Assembly: GCA_902779075.1 (NCBI GenBank)
Contig: CACZAK010000011.1
Coordinates: 1 to 48,358 of the forward strand
Length of the DNA: 48,358 nt
From: an uncultured bacterium
Lineage (GTDB): Bacteria > Verrucomicrobiota > Kiritimatiellia > RFP12 > UBA1067
Direction of reading: 5' to 3'
The position numbers and the translations under genes were made by a program. Shown piece by piece: positions 41,418-48,358 of the stretch. Numbering within the stretch: the first letter of the stretch is position 1; each line of letters begins with the position of its first letter. The notes below the pieces were generated by a model. That model searched no databases, had not been told where the DNA came from, and worked only from the letters and a program-made list of their open reading frames with translations.

Positions 41418-43259
41418 CTATTCAAAATAGTGGTAAAGGAAACGTCCGTCCGGGGCGGCGTCGCCATGACGGTAGAAGTCAAGGATGTCGCCCGAATCGG
41501 CAGGCGTGTTGTCCGCCCACTTGAAGCGCACGTCCACGCGGTCCGCCTGACCGATCGCCGTGCGCGGGATGGTGATCGAGAGCGAGTTTCCCTCGATCTT
41601 CATCGGCACGCGCGCGGTCTCCTGCCACGACCATCCGCCAAGACAGCGCTCCAGCACAGCCGTGCCGTCGTTGGGCGGCGCGACGCGGTTGACGACGAAA
41701 TGCAGATGGTGCCAATGCGGCGCGGGATCGTCCGCGGCGAGCCGCAGCGAGATGAACAGCCGCATCCACGTGGGATCGGTACGAGGCGATATCTCCGCCG
41801 CGCAGACAGCCTTGAACGTGATTGTCTCCGCGTCGTGCGAGACGAAGCACTCGACAATGTCGTTGCGGCCGGTCTTGTCCACGTAATACGTATCGCCGTA
41901 GCCTTGTGCGTCGCGGTGATCGACGTCGCCCGCCGCATCGCGGAACACGGGTCCCTGCGCGGCGGAACGCTGCGGACGAACACCCTTGAACTTTCTCACG
42001 CCATCGACGAACTGGCAGTAGAAGTGGTCCTGAAGGATTCCGTTCGACGGTTCGATGTCGCGGCTGAATTCGGGCGAATACTGGTCGGGGAACGCGCCCT
42101 GCTTCCCCTGCCACACGTCGAAGTTCCCGGCGATGAACTCGTTCCAGCCGGTGACGAACAGGTAGTCGGGATCGACCGCGCGCGCGCGTTCGAGCTGCTG
42201 CGCGAAGTTGTCTCCCCAGAGAAAGCGGTTCGGCTCGCCGCGGTGCGGGTTACGGTCGGGCGCGAAGCGCAGCGTCTCGCCGGGACGCAGGTCCTTCTCG
42301 TCCGGCCCCATGTACGCGCGCCCGAACACGTTCGTGTCGTTCATCGCGGCAAGCCCCCTTCCACCGTCCAGCTTGCGCCACGAGTGGTTCTGCGCCACGC
42401 CCGCCGCGCACATCTCAACGGTGCCGTCCGTGCGCTTTCCGTATTCGTGCTGCGGATACGCCTCAAGCCAGCACCAGTGGTCCGGGCGCTGCGGCCCCAC
42501 GGCGTAGGCGGGCTGGAGCGGACGAAACGTGAAGAACTCCGCAATCGCGGCGTAGTCGCGTCGATCGTTCTCCGGGACTTTCGGATCCTTTGCCATGTTC
42601 CTCACGAGATCGGGTATCGCGTGGATGAGCGGCTTGCCTTCCCAGTGAAACCAAAGCTCCTTGTGGATGCCTGGCTTGTATACGTCGCGGTAGAGCTGCA
42701 GGATGCTCACGGCCTGGTTCTTTCCCGGCCAGAACGGCAACATGTACGTAAACTGCGGCGTGTTCTCGCCCTTCGCGCGCATGTCGCCCCACGTGCGCAT
42801 GAGCGTGCGGAGGGAATCCATCCACGTGAGCGTGCCATTCGTCGCGTCGAACACGACCACGTCCACGCCCGCCGCGTTCAGCAACTGCGCGTGCCGCCGC
42901 AGGACCCAGGCGTCGGTGGTCGCGTAGTAGCCGAACGCGGGTTCGCCCCAGTAGTGGGTTTGGCGAAGGCCCCATTTGGGGGCCTGCGGACGCTGCGGCA
43001 GGGTGGGGTCTTCCGCGAGAAGCTTCGAGTTGTCAAGCAGCGGGCCTTTGCGCCCCTGGTGCCAGGTCCAGTAGAAGATGCCCACCTTCTTCGCGCGCGG
43101 TGCGGGGAGTCCGGCGGAGGCGACGCACCGGCCGAGATCGTCCATCGCGTCCCAGGTGTCAGCAAAGAGGTCGCGCGCCTCGGCGGCAGACGCCGATCCG
43201 CAGACGGCAACCGACACCACACCAACTGCCATAAAAAAATTTCGTCGAACCGTATTCAT
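41418..43259 (-). CDS. Secreted GH71/GH99-like putative glycosidase with C-terminal CBM9-like domain
   Basis: 613 aa from ATG 43259 (signal peptide about 1-26, RNFFMAVGVVSVAVCGSASA). The catalytic-type region (about 58-430) has KKVGIFYWTWHQGRKGPLLD, THYWGEPAFGYYATTD, LLNAAGVDVVVFDATNG, WFHWEGKPLIHAI and FVTGWNEFIAGNF, which resemble (beta/alpha)8 enzymes of the GH71/GH99 type. The C-terminal part (about 455-613; YYVDKTGRNDIVECFVSHD, SLSITIPRTAIGQA) looks like a CBM9/DOMON beta-sandwich. Family membership is by pattern and moderate. It overlaps the frameshifted end of the upstream ATPase and leads GH16. Confidence 0.75.
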   Translation of the reverse strand: MNTVRRNFFMAVGVVSVAVCGSASAAEARDLFADTWDAMDDLGRCVASAGLPAPRAKKVGIFYWTWHQGRKGPLLDNSKLLAEDPTLPQRPQAPKWGLRQTHYWGEPAFGYYATTDAWVLRRHAQLLNAAGVDVVVFDATNGTLTWMDSLRTLMRTWGDMRAKGENTPQFTYMLPFWPGKNQAVSILQLYRDVYKPGIHKELWFHWEGKPLIHAIPDLVRNMAKDPKVPENDRRDYAAIAEFFTFRPLQPAYAVGPQRPDHWCWLEAYPQHEYGKRTDGTVEMCAAGVAQNHSWRKLDGGRGLAAMNDTNVFGRAYMGPDEKDLRPGETLRFAPDRNPHRGEPNRFLWGDNFAQQLERARAVDPDYLFVTGWNEFIAGNFDVWQGKQGAFPDQYSPEFSRDIEPSNGILQDHFYCQFVDGVRKFKGVRPQRSAAQGPVFRDAAGDVDHRDAQGYGDTYYVDKTGRNDIVECFVSHDAETITFKAVCAAEISPRTDPTWMRLFISLRLAADDPAPHWHHLHFVVNRVAPPNDGTAVLERCLGGWSWQETARVPMKIEGNSLSITIPRTAIGQADRVDVRFKWADNTPADSGDILDFYRHGDAAPDGRFLYHYFE

Positions 43260-44689
43260 TGGCAAATCTTTCTTGGGGCAGACTTATGGCATCTTGTCAT
43301 GGACGGAACAAATCGTCGAGCGTGACGACATTCGCGATCATCGCGCCGGCCGAACGTCGTCACGAGCGTAGGCAGAATACCCTTGCGGGTATTCGTGGCG
43401 GATCGGAATTGCTCAATGCGGCGAAGGAACTTCTCTTTCTCATTCGCGCTGAACGAATAATCCTCCGGTGTGTATTTCATTTCGCAGACGTTGATCATGC
43501 GGTCCCCACGGTCAATGACCATGTCAATCTGGGCACCGCCGGCCTTCACGGGGGCACGCCATGCGTACACGTCGGCAAGGATGCCCGCGATGCCAAGGGC
43601 CTCCTTGATCTGTCCGACATGCTGCATGCATACGCGCTCGAAGGCAAGGCCGCGCCAAGTGTTCGTCCTGGGCTGGTTCAACGAATGGGACCAAAAACGC
43701 GTGTCGTTCCCGACGCGGTTCTTGAGGAACCTAAAGTGGAAGAGCGTGAAGTTGTCGATCAGCTGATAGACCGCCCCCTTCTTCGCCGTCCCGAAGGCAC
43801 TGTAGCGCCGGAGGAACCCACAGTCGGTCAATTCGTCCAGACAGTCCGACACGTCCCCGTTCGATACCTCGCCCAGACCCTCGACGACCTCTTCGCGCGT
43901 CATACCCGTCTTTCTCTCTCCAAAGAGATTGATGATGGCGAAATGGCGCGTCGGATTCTTGAACAGCGACCGAAACACGTTCTCGAACTCCATGCGCAGT
44001 TCCGCAGACTCTTCAAAGAAAAGCGAATCGAAATTCTGCGCCGCGCTCTTTCCTTCCTCGAGAAGACTCCAGTAGTAGGCGACCCCTCCAAAGGCCATAT
44101 AACATTCAAGGATCTGCTGTCTGTCAAATCCAAGGCGCTTGTAGTCGGCATACGCGGCGCACTCCGCAAGTGTAAACGGACGGATCGGCAACTGACGCGT
44201 CACGCGGTTGTGGAGTCCGCCGCGATTACGCAGGACCTTTTTGATGATCCACGACGTCGCCGACCCGCAGATCACAAGCAAGATGTCCTTGCGAAGACAG
44301 GCCCACGCATTCCAGAACTGCTCAAACGCGGGAAGGAACCCGGATCTCGGCGTGTCAAACCACGGTAACTCGTCCAGAAAAACGACCTTCTTTCCTGCTC
44401 CCTTTGAATCAAGGAGGTCCGAAAGCGCGGAAAACGCCTGAACCCACGTGTGCAGCGCCTTGCATTTGACAAGTCCCTGACGCCGTAGCGCCTCCCTGAA
44501 ACTTTCAAGCTGCGTCCGCTTGTCTGCCTTCTCCATGCCCGCATGGTGAAAGGCGAAATTGCCGTTGAACACCTCGTTGACGAGGAATGTCTTTCCGACG
44601 CGCCTGCGTCCGTAGACCGCAACAAATTCCGATTCCTCAGACGCGAACCTGCGCCTGAGTTCCCTGATTTCATCTTCGCGACCTATCAT
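43256..44689 (-). CDS. AAA ATPase with DUF234-like PD-(D/E)XK C-terminus, 3' frameshift
   Basis: 477 aa as read. Walker A is VYGRRRVGKTFL (26-37) and Walker B VVFLDELPW. ICGSATSWI (sensor) and a winged-helix-like middle follow, then a nuclease-like GAQIDMVIDRGDRMINVCEMKY (D...ExK). Near 43345-43352 one extra base shifts the frame: the expected ending GAMIANVVTLDDLFRP with a TGA at 43297-43299 sits in the next frame, whereas the open frame reads a basic junk tail of about 30 residues to 43256. Either a real late frameshift or a sequencing error. A TATAAT box (44734-44739) lies 44 nt upstream. Function unknown; such ATPases are common in archaea and gut anaerobes. Confidence 0.82.
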   Translation of the reverse strand: MIGREDEIRELRRRFASEESEFVAVYGRRRVGKTFLVNEVFNGNFAFHHAGMEKADKRTQLESFREALRRQGLVKCKALHTWVQAFSALSDLLDSKGAGKKVVFLDELPWFDTPRSGFLPAFEQFWNAWACLRKDILLVICGSATSWIIKKVLRNRGGLHNRVTRQLPIRPFTLAECAAYADYKRLGFDRQQILECYMAFGGVAYYWSLLEEGKSAAQNFDSLFFEESAELRMEFENVFRSLFKNPTRHFAIINLFGERKTGMTREEVVEGLGEVSNGDVSDCLDELTDCGFLRRYSAFGTAKKGAVYQLIDNFTLFHFRFLKNRVGNDTRFWSHSLNQPRTNTWRGLAFERVCMQHVGQIKEALGIAGILADVYAWRAPVKAGGAQIDMVIDRGDRMINVCEMKYTPEDYSFSANEKEKFLRRIEQFRSATNTRKGILPTLVTTFGRRDDRECRHARRFVPSMTRCHKSAPRKICQ

Positions 44690-44733
44690 GCAGTATCTCC
44701 GTTTCGCCTCTTCTTTAGTGTCAAGACGCGGAT

Positions 44734-44739
44734 ATTATA
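44734..44739 (-). promoter_or_regulatory. Promoter of the DUF234-type ATPase gene
   Basis: TTTGGTATAAT on the minus strand. The leader of about 38 nt contains CGGAG before ATG 44689. Confidence 0.5.
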
Positions 44740-44752
44740 CCAAATCCATGCC

Positions 44753-44823
44753 GATTTGGGGAGTTTGACCATGATTTTTCGCCGATAGCGCCCCAAATCT
44801 CAATAGAAAGCAGCGATTTGGGG
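44753..44823. repeat. GATTTGGGG triple: direct copies flanking an inverted copy
   Basis: GATTTGGGG at 44753-44761 and 44815-44823, CCCCAAATC at 44791-44799. The direct copies extend to GATTTGGGGAGTTTGACC / GATTTGGGGACTTTGACA. Two alternative hairpins are possible. It lies just downstream of the 42-codon ORF, so it may act as a terminator-like structure. Confidence 0.55.
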
Positions 44824-44833
44824 ACTTTGACAC

Positions 44834-44962
44834 TCATTTCACGATGATCACGATTCCATTCTGGGCATACTTGACTTCACCGTTGGACGACATGGGCATC
44901 GCGACGTTACATCCGGCGGAACGACAAGCCGCTCCACGCATTGTTTTATGCACTTCATTCAT
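44834..44962 (-). CDS. 42-aa small protein with the C-terminal GIVIIVK tail
   Basis: ATG 44962 lies inside the end of the HNH gene (8-nt overlap ATGAATGA), with GGAGG 6 nt before it. It encodes MNEVHKTMRGAACRSAGC and ends VKYAQNGIVIIVK. There is no homolog I recognise. The last seven residues follow the same pattern as the two giant secreted proteins of the window (GLVIVVK, GFMLIVR). It might be a translated small protein coupled to the restriction gene, or the 3' relic of a large secreted-protein gene that the restriction-modification unit now abuts. Confidence 0.5.
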   Translation of the reverse strand: MNEVHKTMRGAACRSAGCNVAMPMSSNGEVKYAQNGIVIIVK

Positions 44963-45719
44963 TTTCGTCCTCCGTTTTCTTGGCTTTTCTTTTCGCCTGT
45001 CGAGTAAGATTCTTGAATTTGTCATGCAAGATGCGTTTGATTGTCGTTTGTGCACCCGCCTCGCCCGAGATGCTGATAAGTCTCTTATAGTCCTCAATCT
45101 CGTAGCCCGTGAACACGATCGTCACAACCTTTTGGAATTTTCCTGCAACGTGATCGTAGTCTTCGGGATGCGCCCAGAAGCATCTCAGGCAAAACGAGGG
45201 ATCCTTGCGCTCCCAATTCTCGCAATGTTCGCACGTCCATGATTTGGCACGATTGGCAGACGGACACAACAGCATGAAACTTCCTATGTCCTCCGTCGAT
45301 GCTTCACCGCCAATCTCGTACGGCACACGGTGATCAACTTGCAGCGTGGCAGCATCCATTGCCTCAAGATATATAAAGCAGCGGGAACCGAACTTCTCAA
45401 TCAACGCGTTCTTCAATGCTTTCGCCAGCGCCGTGCGGCCAGATGCCTTTCTGGGAACGCCGCTCCACTTCGACAAGTCACCGAACCTATACTCGGCTAT
45501 CGACTTGCCCGACTTGTCCTTCGTCTTCGCCGTGACGATGGGAATGCCAAGTTCTCGGACATCGCGTATGGCGCGTGGCGGATGGTCATAGCCGTACACC
45601 TCGGAAAGTTCCTGCGTCGTGATGCAACCATGCTTCAGAATGTGCTGAATGACCGTGCGCGGACGCTTCGCGGAAACAGCCTCAAGCCTGTCCCGTATCT
45701 TCTTGGGCAATTTCACCAT
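44955..45719 (-). CDS. HNH-type restriction endonuclease (putative type II)
   Basis: 254 aa. The N-terminal winged-helix-like region (about 20-60, RTVIQHILKHGCITTQELSEVYGY) probably reads DNA. The HNH nuclease core has LQVDHRVPYEIGGE (D129, H130) and FMLLCPSANRAKSW (N156). Two CxxC pairs (C163/C166 and C177/C180) likely hold a structural zinc. It overlaps the upstream DNA adenine methylase by 7 nt (ATGGTGA) with GGAGG before the start. This gene order is the main reason to call it the restriction partner. The recognition sequence is unknown. The C-terminal Lys-rich helix may add DNA contacts. Confidence 0.82.
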   Translation of the reverse strand: MVKLPKKIRDRLEAVSAKRPRTVIQHILKHGCITTQELSEVYGYDHPPRAIRDVRELGIPIVTAKTKDKSGKSIAEYRFGDLSKWSGVPRKASGRTALAKALKNALIEKFGSRCFIYLEAMDAATLQVDHRVPYEIGGEASTEDIGSFMLLCPSANRAKSWTCEHCENWERKDPSFCLRCFWAHPEDYDHVAGKFQKVVTIVFTGYEIEDYKRLISISGEAGAQTTIKRILHDKFKNLTRQAKRKAKKTEDENE

Positions 45720-46642
45720 GATGCCGCCTCCGGGAAAAAGTCTGATTCCTGTGCGGATGTTTCAGCTTTAACGGTCGGCATAAACGGAATCAGTCCCTTG
45801 CTCACGTAAAGCGCCTCATACGTGACTGACTTCCGACCGAGGAGTAACGCTTGGCTTGAAAGCCCAGCCTTGAGCATCACCTTTCGGCAGCCAAGTCCCT
45901 CTGGAAGATCTTGCCCGTATTCGCGTCCGCCGCACGCGCCATCGTAACTTATCAGGAAATCAACCCCCTTACGGTTCAACACCTCCAGCGAATCGGCAAA
46001 TTCGTTGAAGGATACCCCCGACAAATATCTACAGTCGCGCACGTCCGACACACCCTGGTACGGTGGATCCATGTACACCACGTCGCCAGGGGCCGTTCGA
46101 TCAAACACCTCCCTGTAGTCAATGGCGGAAAACTGCGCAATCCCTCTCAGCAAGGCGGAAACGCATTTCACGTTTTTCGCCAACTTTGAAGGCGACGTGC
46201 CATGTCGGCGCTTATCTGGAGACTGGTTGAAATTTCCGTTTCTTCCGTACCTGACAGACCCCTTCACGCACCGAGCGAGAAGGTAGTACATATTTGCCGG
46301 TCTTGTGTCACCTGCGTTAAATTCATCGCGTATCTTGTAGAAATGCGCCAGATGTCCGTCGGGGAACGAGAACTGCCCTTCCCACACAGCGGCATAGTCC
46401 CGCAAAAATCCGTCGGGGTTTGCCACCACCGCTTCAATTAACCCCACAAGCGGCCCGTTGAGGTCGTTCACAAGATACGCACCTGCCCGCATCTCCGACG
46501 CCGCCGCAATCGTCATAGCGGCGCTTCCGGCAAACGGCTCAACCATGCGGTTGAACCGTTTAGGCATATAGCGCAATATCTGCGGAGCGAGAATCCGTTT
46601 CGACCCTTGATATTGCACAATATGAGGTGCGGCAAGTCTCAT
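45713..46642 (-). CDS. D12-class DNA N6-adenine methyltransferase
   Basis: 309 aa from ATG 46642 (AAGGAG 8 nt upstream; a second ATG at 46648 is possible but too close to it). Motif order is that of the alpha (Dam-like) group: QYQGSKRILAPQILRYMP, the SAM-binding VEPFAGSAAM near residue 35, and catalytic VVYMDPPYQG. It methylates adenine in the target of the adjacent HNH endonuclease and so protects host DNA. It starts about 20 nt after the stop of a truncated AAA-ATPase gene, so the restriction-modification unit seems to have replaced the rest of that gene. Confidence 0.93.
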   Translation of the reverse strand: MRLAAPHIVQYQGSKRILAPQILRYMPKRFNRMVEPFAGSAAMTIAAASEMRAGAYLVNDLNGPLVGLIEAVVANPDGFLRDYAAVWEGQFSFPDGHLAHFYKIRDEFNAGDTRPANMYYLLARCVKGSVRYGRNGNFNQSPDKRRHGTSPSKLAKNVKCVSALLRGIAQFSAIDYREVFDRTAPGDVVYMDPPYQGVSDVRDCRYLSGVSFNEFADSLEVLNRKGVDFLISYDGACGGREYGQDLPEGLGCRKVMLKAGLSSQALLLGRKSVTYEALYVSKGLIPFMPTVKAETSAQESDFFPEAASW

Positions 46643-46663
46643 TTGCATCTCTCCTTCTTAAGT

Positions 46664-46837
46664 TCACAAGCCGATGACATGGATGGTCTTGCCCGTCTGG
46701 CGCGGCGCATGAACGACGAAGTAGCTGCCGCCCGCGACGAGTTCGCGAATGCCCGGCAACCGGTCCAAGGCCGGCAGCATGTAGTGCTCGTCAGGGAAGC
46801 ACGGTCCAGTCGTGTTGAATCTCTTCACGTTCTCCAT
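46664..46837 (-). pseudogene. N-terminal remnant of an AAA_35-like ATPase
   Basis: 57 codons: MENVKRFNTTGPCFPDEHYM, then LDRLPGIRELVAGGSYFVV, then HAPRQTGKT (Walker A), after which it ends at TGA (46664-46666). The start matches the family of ATP-binding proteins that begin with an FNTTGPCxPxxHYM motif and continue for about 500 residues. The rest is missing and the methylase begins 21 nt later. Its ATG is 7 nt after a TATACT box. Confidence 0.75.
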
Positions 46838-46844
46838 GTCGATT

Positions 46845-46850
46845 AGTATA
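46845..46850 (-). promoter_or_regulatory. -10 box before the ATPase remnant
   Basis: TGATATACT on the minus strand, then 7 nt, then ATG 46837. It probably now drives the methylase-endonuclease unit. Confidence 0.5.
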
Positions 46851-46907
46851 TCATAGTTTCAGTTGGTGGGTGAAGAAAACTGAAATTCCACGATGTTTTT
46901 CAGCCGA

Positions 46908-48358
46908 TCATTTCACGTCGATCACCTTGGTCTGTTCCTTGCCGTCCGCTCCCTTCCACGTGAGGCGGTAGCGGCCGCGGAAGCCGCGGAACGCGACCTT
47001 GCCGTCTTTCACGGTGGACACGCCCTTCGTACACCATTCGCCGTTGATGAGCGATTCAAGGACTTCGTAGGCGGGCTTCTTGCGTAAGTCGTACGTGAAC
47101 AGCCCTGAAATCTGCGGCTCGCCCGGAAAGCTGCACCCGTCAACGAGGTTCCACCACGTGATGCCCGCCACGGCCTTGTGCGAAAACCAGATTCGATAGA
47201 GGTTTCGCACGGCGGTGGCCTGGACCGCAAGCCCCCTCGCGCCTTTCTCGGACTGCGGAATCGTCACTTCGGAAATGTGTATGCGACGCCCTGTACGCGC
47301 CATCGTGTCAAGCCGCCTACGAATCGTGGCCGGCGTGCCAACCCAATTGACGTTCGAGCTTCCGGCGACGAGCCGCTTCATGAGATTGGGATCCATGATG
47401 TGCATCTGGCATCCGACGAGATCGATGCGCACGCCTTCCTTCGTCAGGTCGTTCACCTGCCTCAAGAATTCCTCGCCAATCTTGTTTTCGTTGATGACGA
47501 GTTCCGTCGTCTCGGGGAACGCCTCCTTCGCGTCGCTGAGCGCCAGGAGCGGGAAATCGCCCGGCATGATCCCCTTGAAGCTCTTCCATACGGGAAGTCC
47601 CGTGCGCGACTTGCCGTACCGCGCGAAGTCGCGCGCGGACTCGTTCACCACGTCCCAGCTGTCCACCAACTTGCCAAACTGCGCGCCGATGTCGAGGATA
47701 CGCTTCCGCCAGAGCCGACGCATCTCGGAGGTCCAGACCGGCAGCGCGGCGCCAATTTCCTGCTCCGACAGCTTCGGGTACAGCTTGTCCTTGCAGACAG
47801 TGCGGAACATCTGCATCTCCCACTGGTACCATGTCCCGTTGTAGTCCTCGTGGCGGGGGAGTCCGAACCCTTCGAGGAAACGCTTCTCCTCATCAGGACA
47901 GAACTTGTCGTACAGCCATTCCGGTCTGAAACCGCCCGTTACGAGGATATGTCCGTGCGCACGCAGCCCCCTGCGCTTCAGGTAATCGATGATCGGTCCG
48001 GGCGGCGGACGCCTCCAGAACTTCTCCTTCACGGCCTTTTCGCGCGGCAAGGCGTTCCAGTACGCCTCGAAATCAGCCTTGAACTTGCCAGGATGGGCGC
48101 GGACAACGCCCGGCTCCGGTTCGTATTCCCGCCAGTAGAAAGGGACTGTCCCCTGGTTGAACACTCCCCCTTCGCCAAAGGCGGCGGCGTAGCGCCTGTT
48201 CCGCTCCGAAGAGCCGAGCTGCCCGAAGTTGAACGTGGAGGCGCCGAAGCGGAATTCATGGGAAATCTGCTCGTAGCGGACCTCTGTCCCATCAGGCGCG
48301 CCGACCTCGACCGTCATGTCCGCCTTTCGGTTCGCCTCTATGTCGGCATCGATCCTCG
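46908..48358 (-). CDS. GH10 endo-beta-1,4-xylanase (5' end outside window)
   Basis: 482 residues are visible and the frame is open to the right edge (RIDADIEANRKADMTVEV), so the ATG at 48317 is not the start. An N-terminal beta segment (EVRYEQISHEFRFGASTFNFGQL) leads into the (beta/alpha)8 barrel: VFNQGTVPFYWREYEPEPG, RGLRAHGHILV, acid/base Glu in WDVVNESARD (codon 47640-47642) and nucleophile in RRIHISEVTIP. Near the end, AVAGITWWNLVDGCSF is typical of GH10. It cuts internal xylan bonds and is probably exported. It would work with the CE15-like and acetyl esterases of this window. The C-terminal 60 residues form an extra beta domain. Confidence 0.93.
   Translation of the reverse strand, partial: RIDADIEANRKADMTVEVGAPDGTEVRYEQISHEFRFGASTFNFGQLGSSERNRRYAAAFGEGGVFNQGTVPFYWREYEPEPGVVRAHPGKFKADFEAYWNALPREKAVKEKFWRRPPPGPIIDYLKRRGLRAHGHILVTGGFRPEWLYDKFCPDEEKRFLEGFGLPRHEDYNGTWYQWEMQMFRTVCKDKLYPKLSEQEIGAALPVWTSEMRRLWRKRILDIGAQFGKLVDSWDVVNESARDFARYGKSRTGLPVWKSFKGIMPGDFPLLALSDAKEAFPETTELVINENKIGEEFLRQVNDLTKEGVRIDLVGCQMHIMDPNLMKRLVAGSSNVNWVGTPATIRRRLDTMARTGRRIHISEVTIPQSEKGARGLAVQATAVRNLYRIWFSHKAVAGITWWNLVDGCSFPGEPQISGLFTYDLRKKPAYEVLESLINGEWCTKGVSTVKDGKVAFRGFRGRYRLTWKGADGKEQTKVIDVK

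Noticed and set aside
43256..43259. ATGA coupling between the ATPase and the GH71/GH99-like gene
   Set aside because: The stop used belongs to the frameshifted tail; the ancestral stop is at 43297-43299, so the overlap is probably chance.
40401..43325. Long plus-strand open frame (974 codons) over GH31, GH16 and GH71-like genes
   Set aside because: Antisense shadow of three recognisable minus-strand enzymes; no Shine-Dalgarno and no domain.

Overview
The window looks like a chromosome segment from a GC-rich, Gram-negative member of the PVC group, most likely a gut-type Kiritimatiellota (Kiritimatiellae/WCHB1-41-like) bacterium. This is an inference. It rests on giant secreted proteins with passenger-like repeats and LamG-like modules, a FISUMP-domain protein with the 'LGLDPTNP' linker seen in such lineages, many secreted carbohydrate-active enzymes, and Tat and lipoprotein signals. 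No rRNA or marker phylogeny is available here. Almost all genes lie on the minus strand; the exceptions are a 5'-truncated tail at the left edge, a histidine kinase and recO.

Layout. (1) 1-9.1 kb: apeB - HEAT-like secreted protein - cmk; a short leader ORF - hisA - M16 peptidase; a 0.6 kb GC-rich repeat composite; a secreted double-FISUMP protein; and an uncharacterised pair (PLD-like protein plus two-TM membrane protein). (2) 9.3-24 kb, housekeeping: tRNA-Thr(UGU), an orphan histidine kinase, a CE15-like esterase, tRNA-Val(CAC), a tightly overlapping dsbD-like - nitroreductase - nadE - 3D-domain operon, divergent recO, two tandem parvulin isomerases, and purN - cstA - ilvD - LUD protein. (3) 24-36 kb, a secreted degradation block: sialate O-acetylesterase-like, a GH43/GH32-like propeller, a phosphodiesterase fused to LamG and passenger modules (1060 aa), a Tat metallophosphoesterase and a 1590-aa surface protein. 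(4) 36-47 kb, an accessory and decaying region: a low-GC non-coding island with a 23-bp tandem array, a transposase remnant fused to a beheaded passenger gene, AAA-ATPase/PD-(D/E)XK genes (one with a 3' frameshift, one reduced to its Walker A), GH31 with a large deletion, GH16, a GH71/GH99-like enzyme, and a type II restriction-modification pair. (5) A GH10 xylanase runs off the right edge.

Two features cut across the window. First, several first genes of transcription units have a TATAAT-like -10 box only 6-8 nt before the ATG and no Shine-Dalgarno, which predicts leaderless mRNAs, whereas internal genes carry clear GGAG/AAGGA sites. Second, GC-rich hairpin repeats lie between genes and also sit in frame inside two coding sequences (the FISUMP protein and CstA). 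In addition, the two giant secreted proteins and one 42-codon ORF share a C-terminal Gly-(4-5 hydrophobic)-Lys/Arg-stop tail, a candidate sorting signal. Functions are assigned from recognisable motifs; no database search was run.
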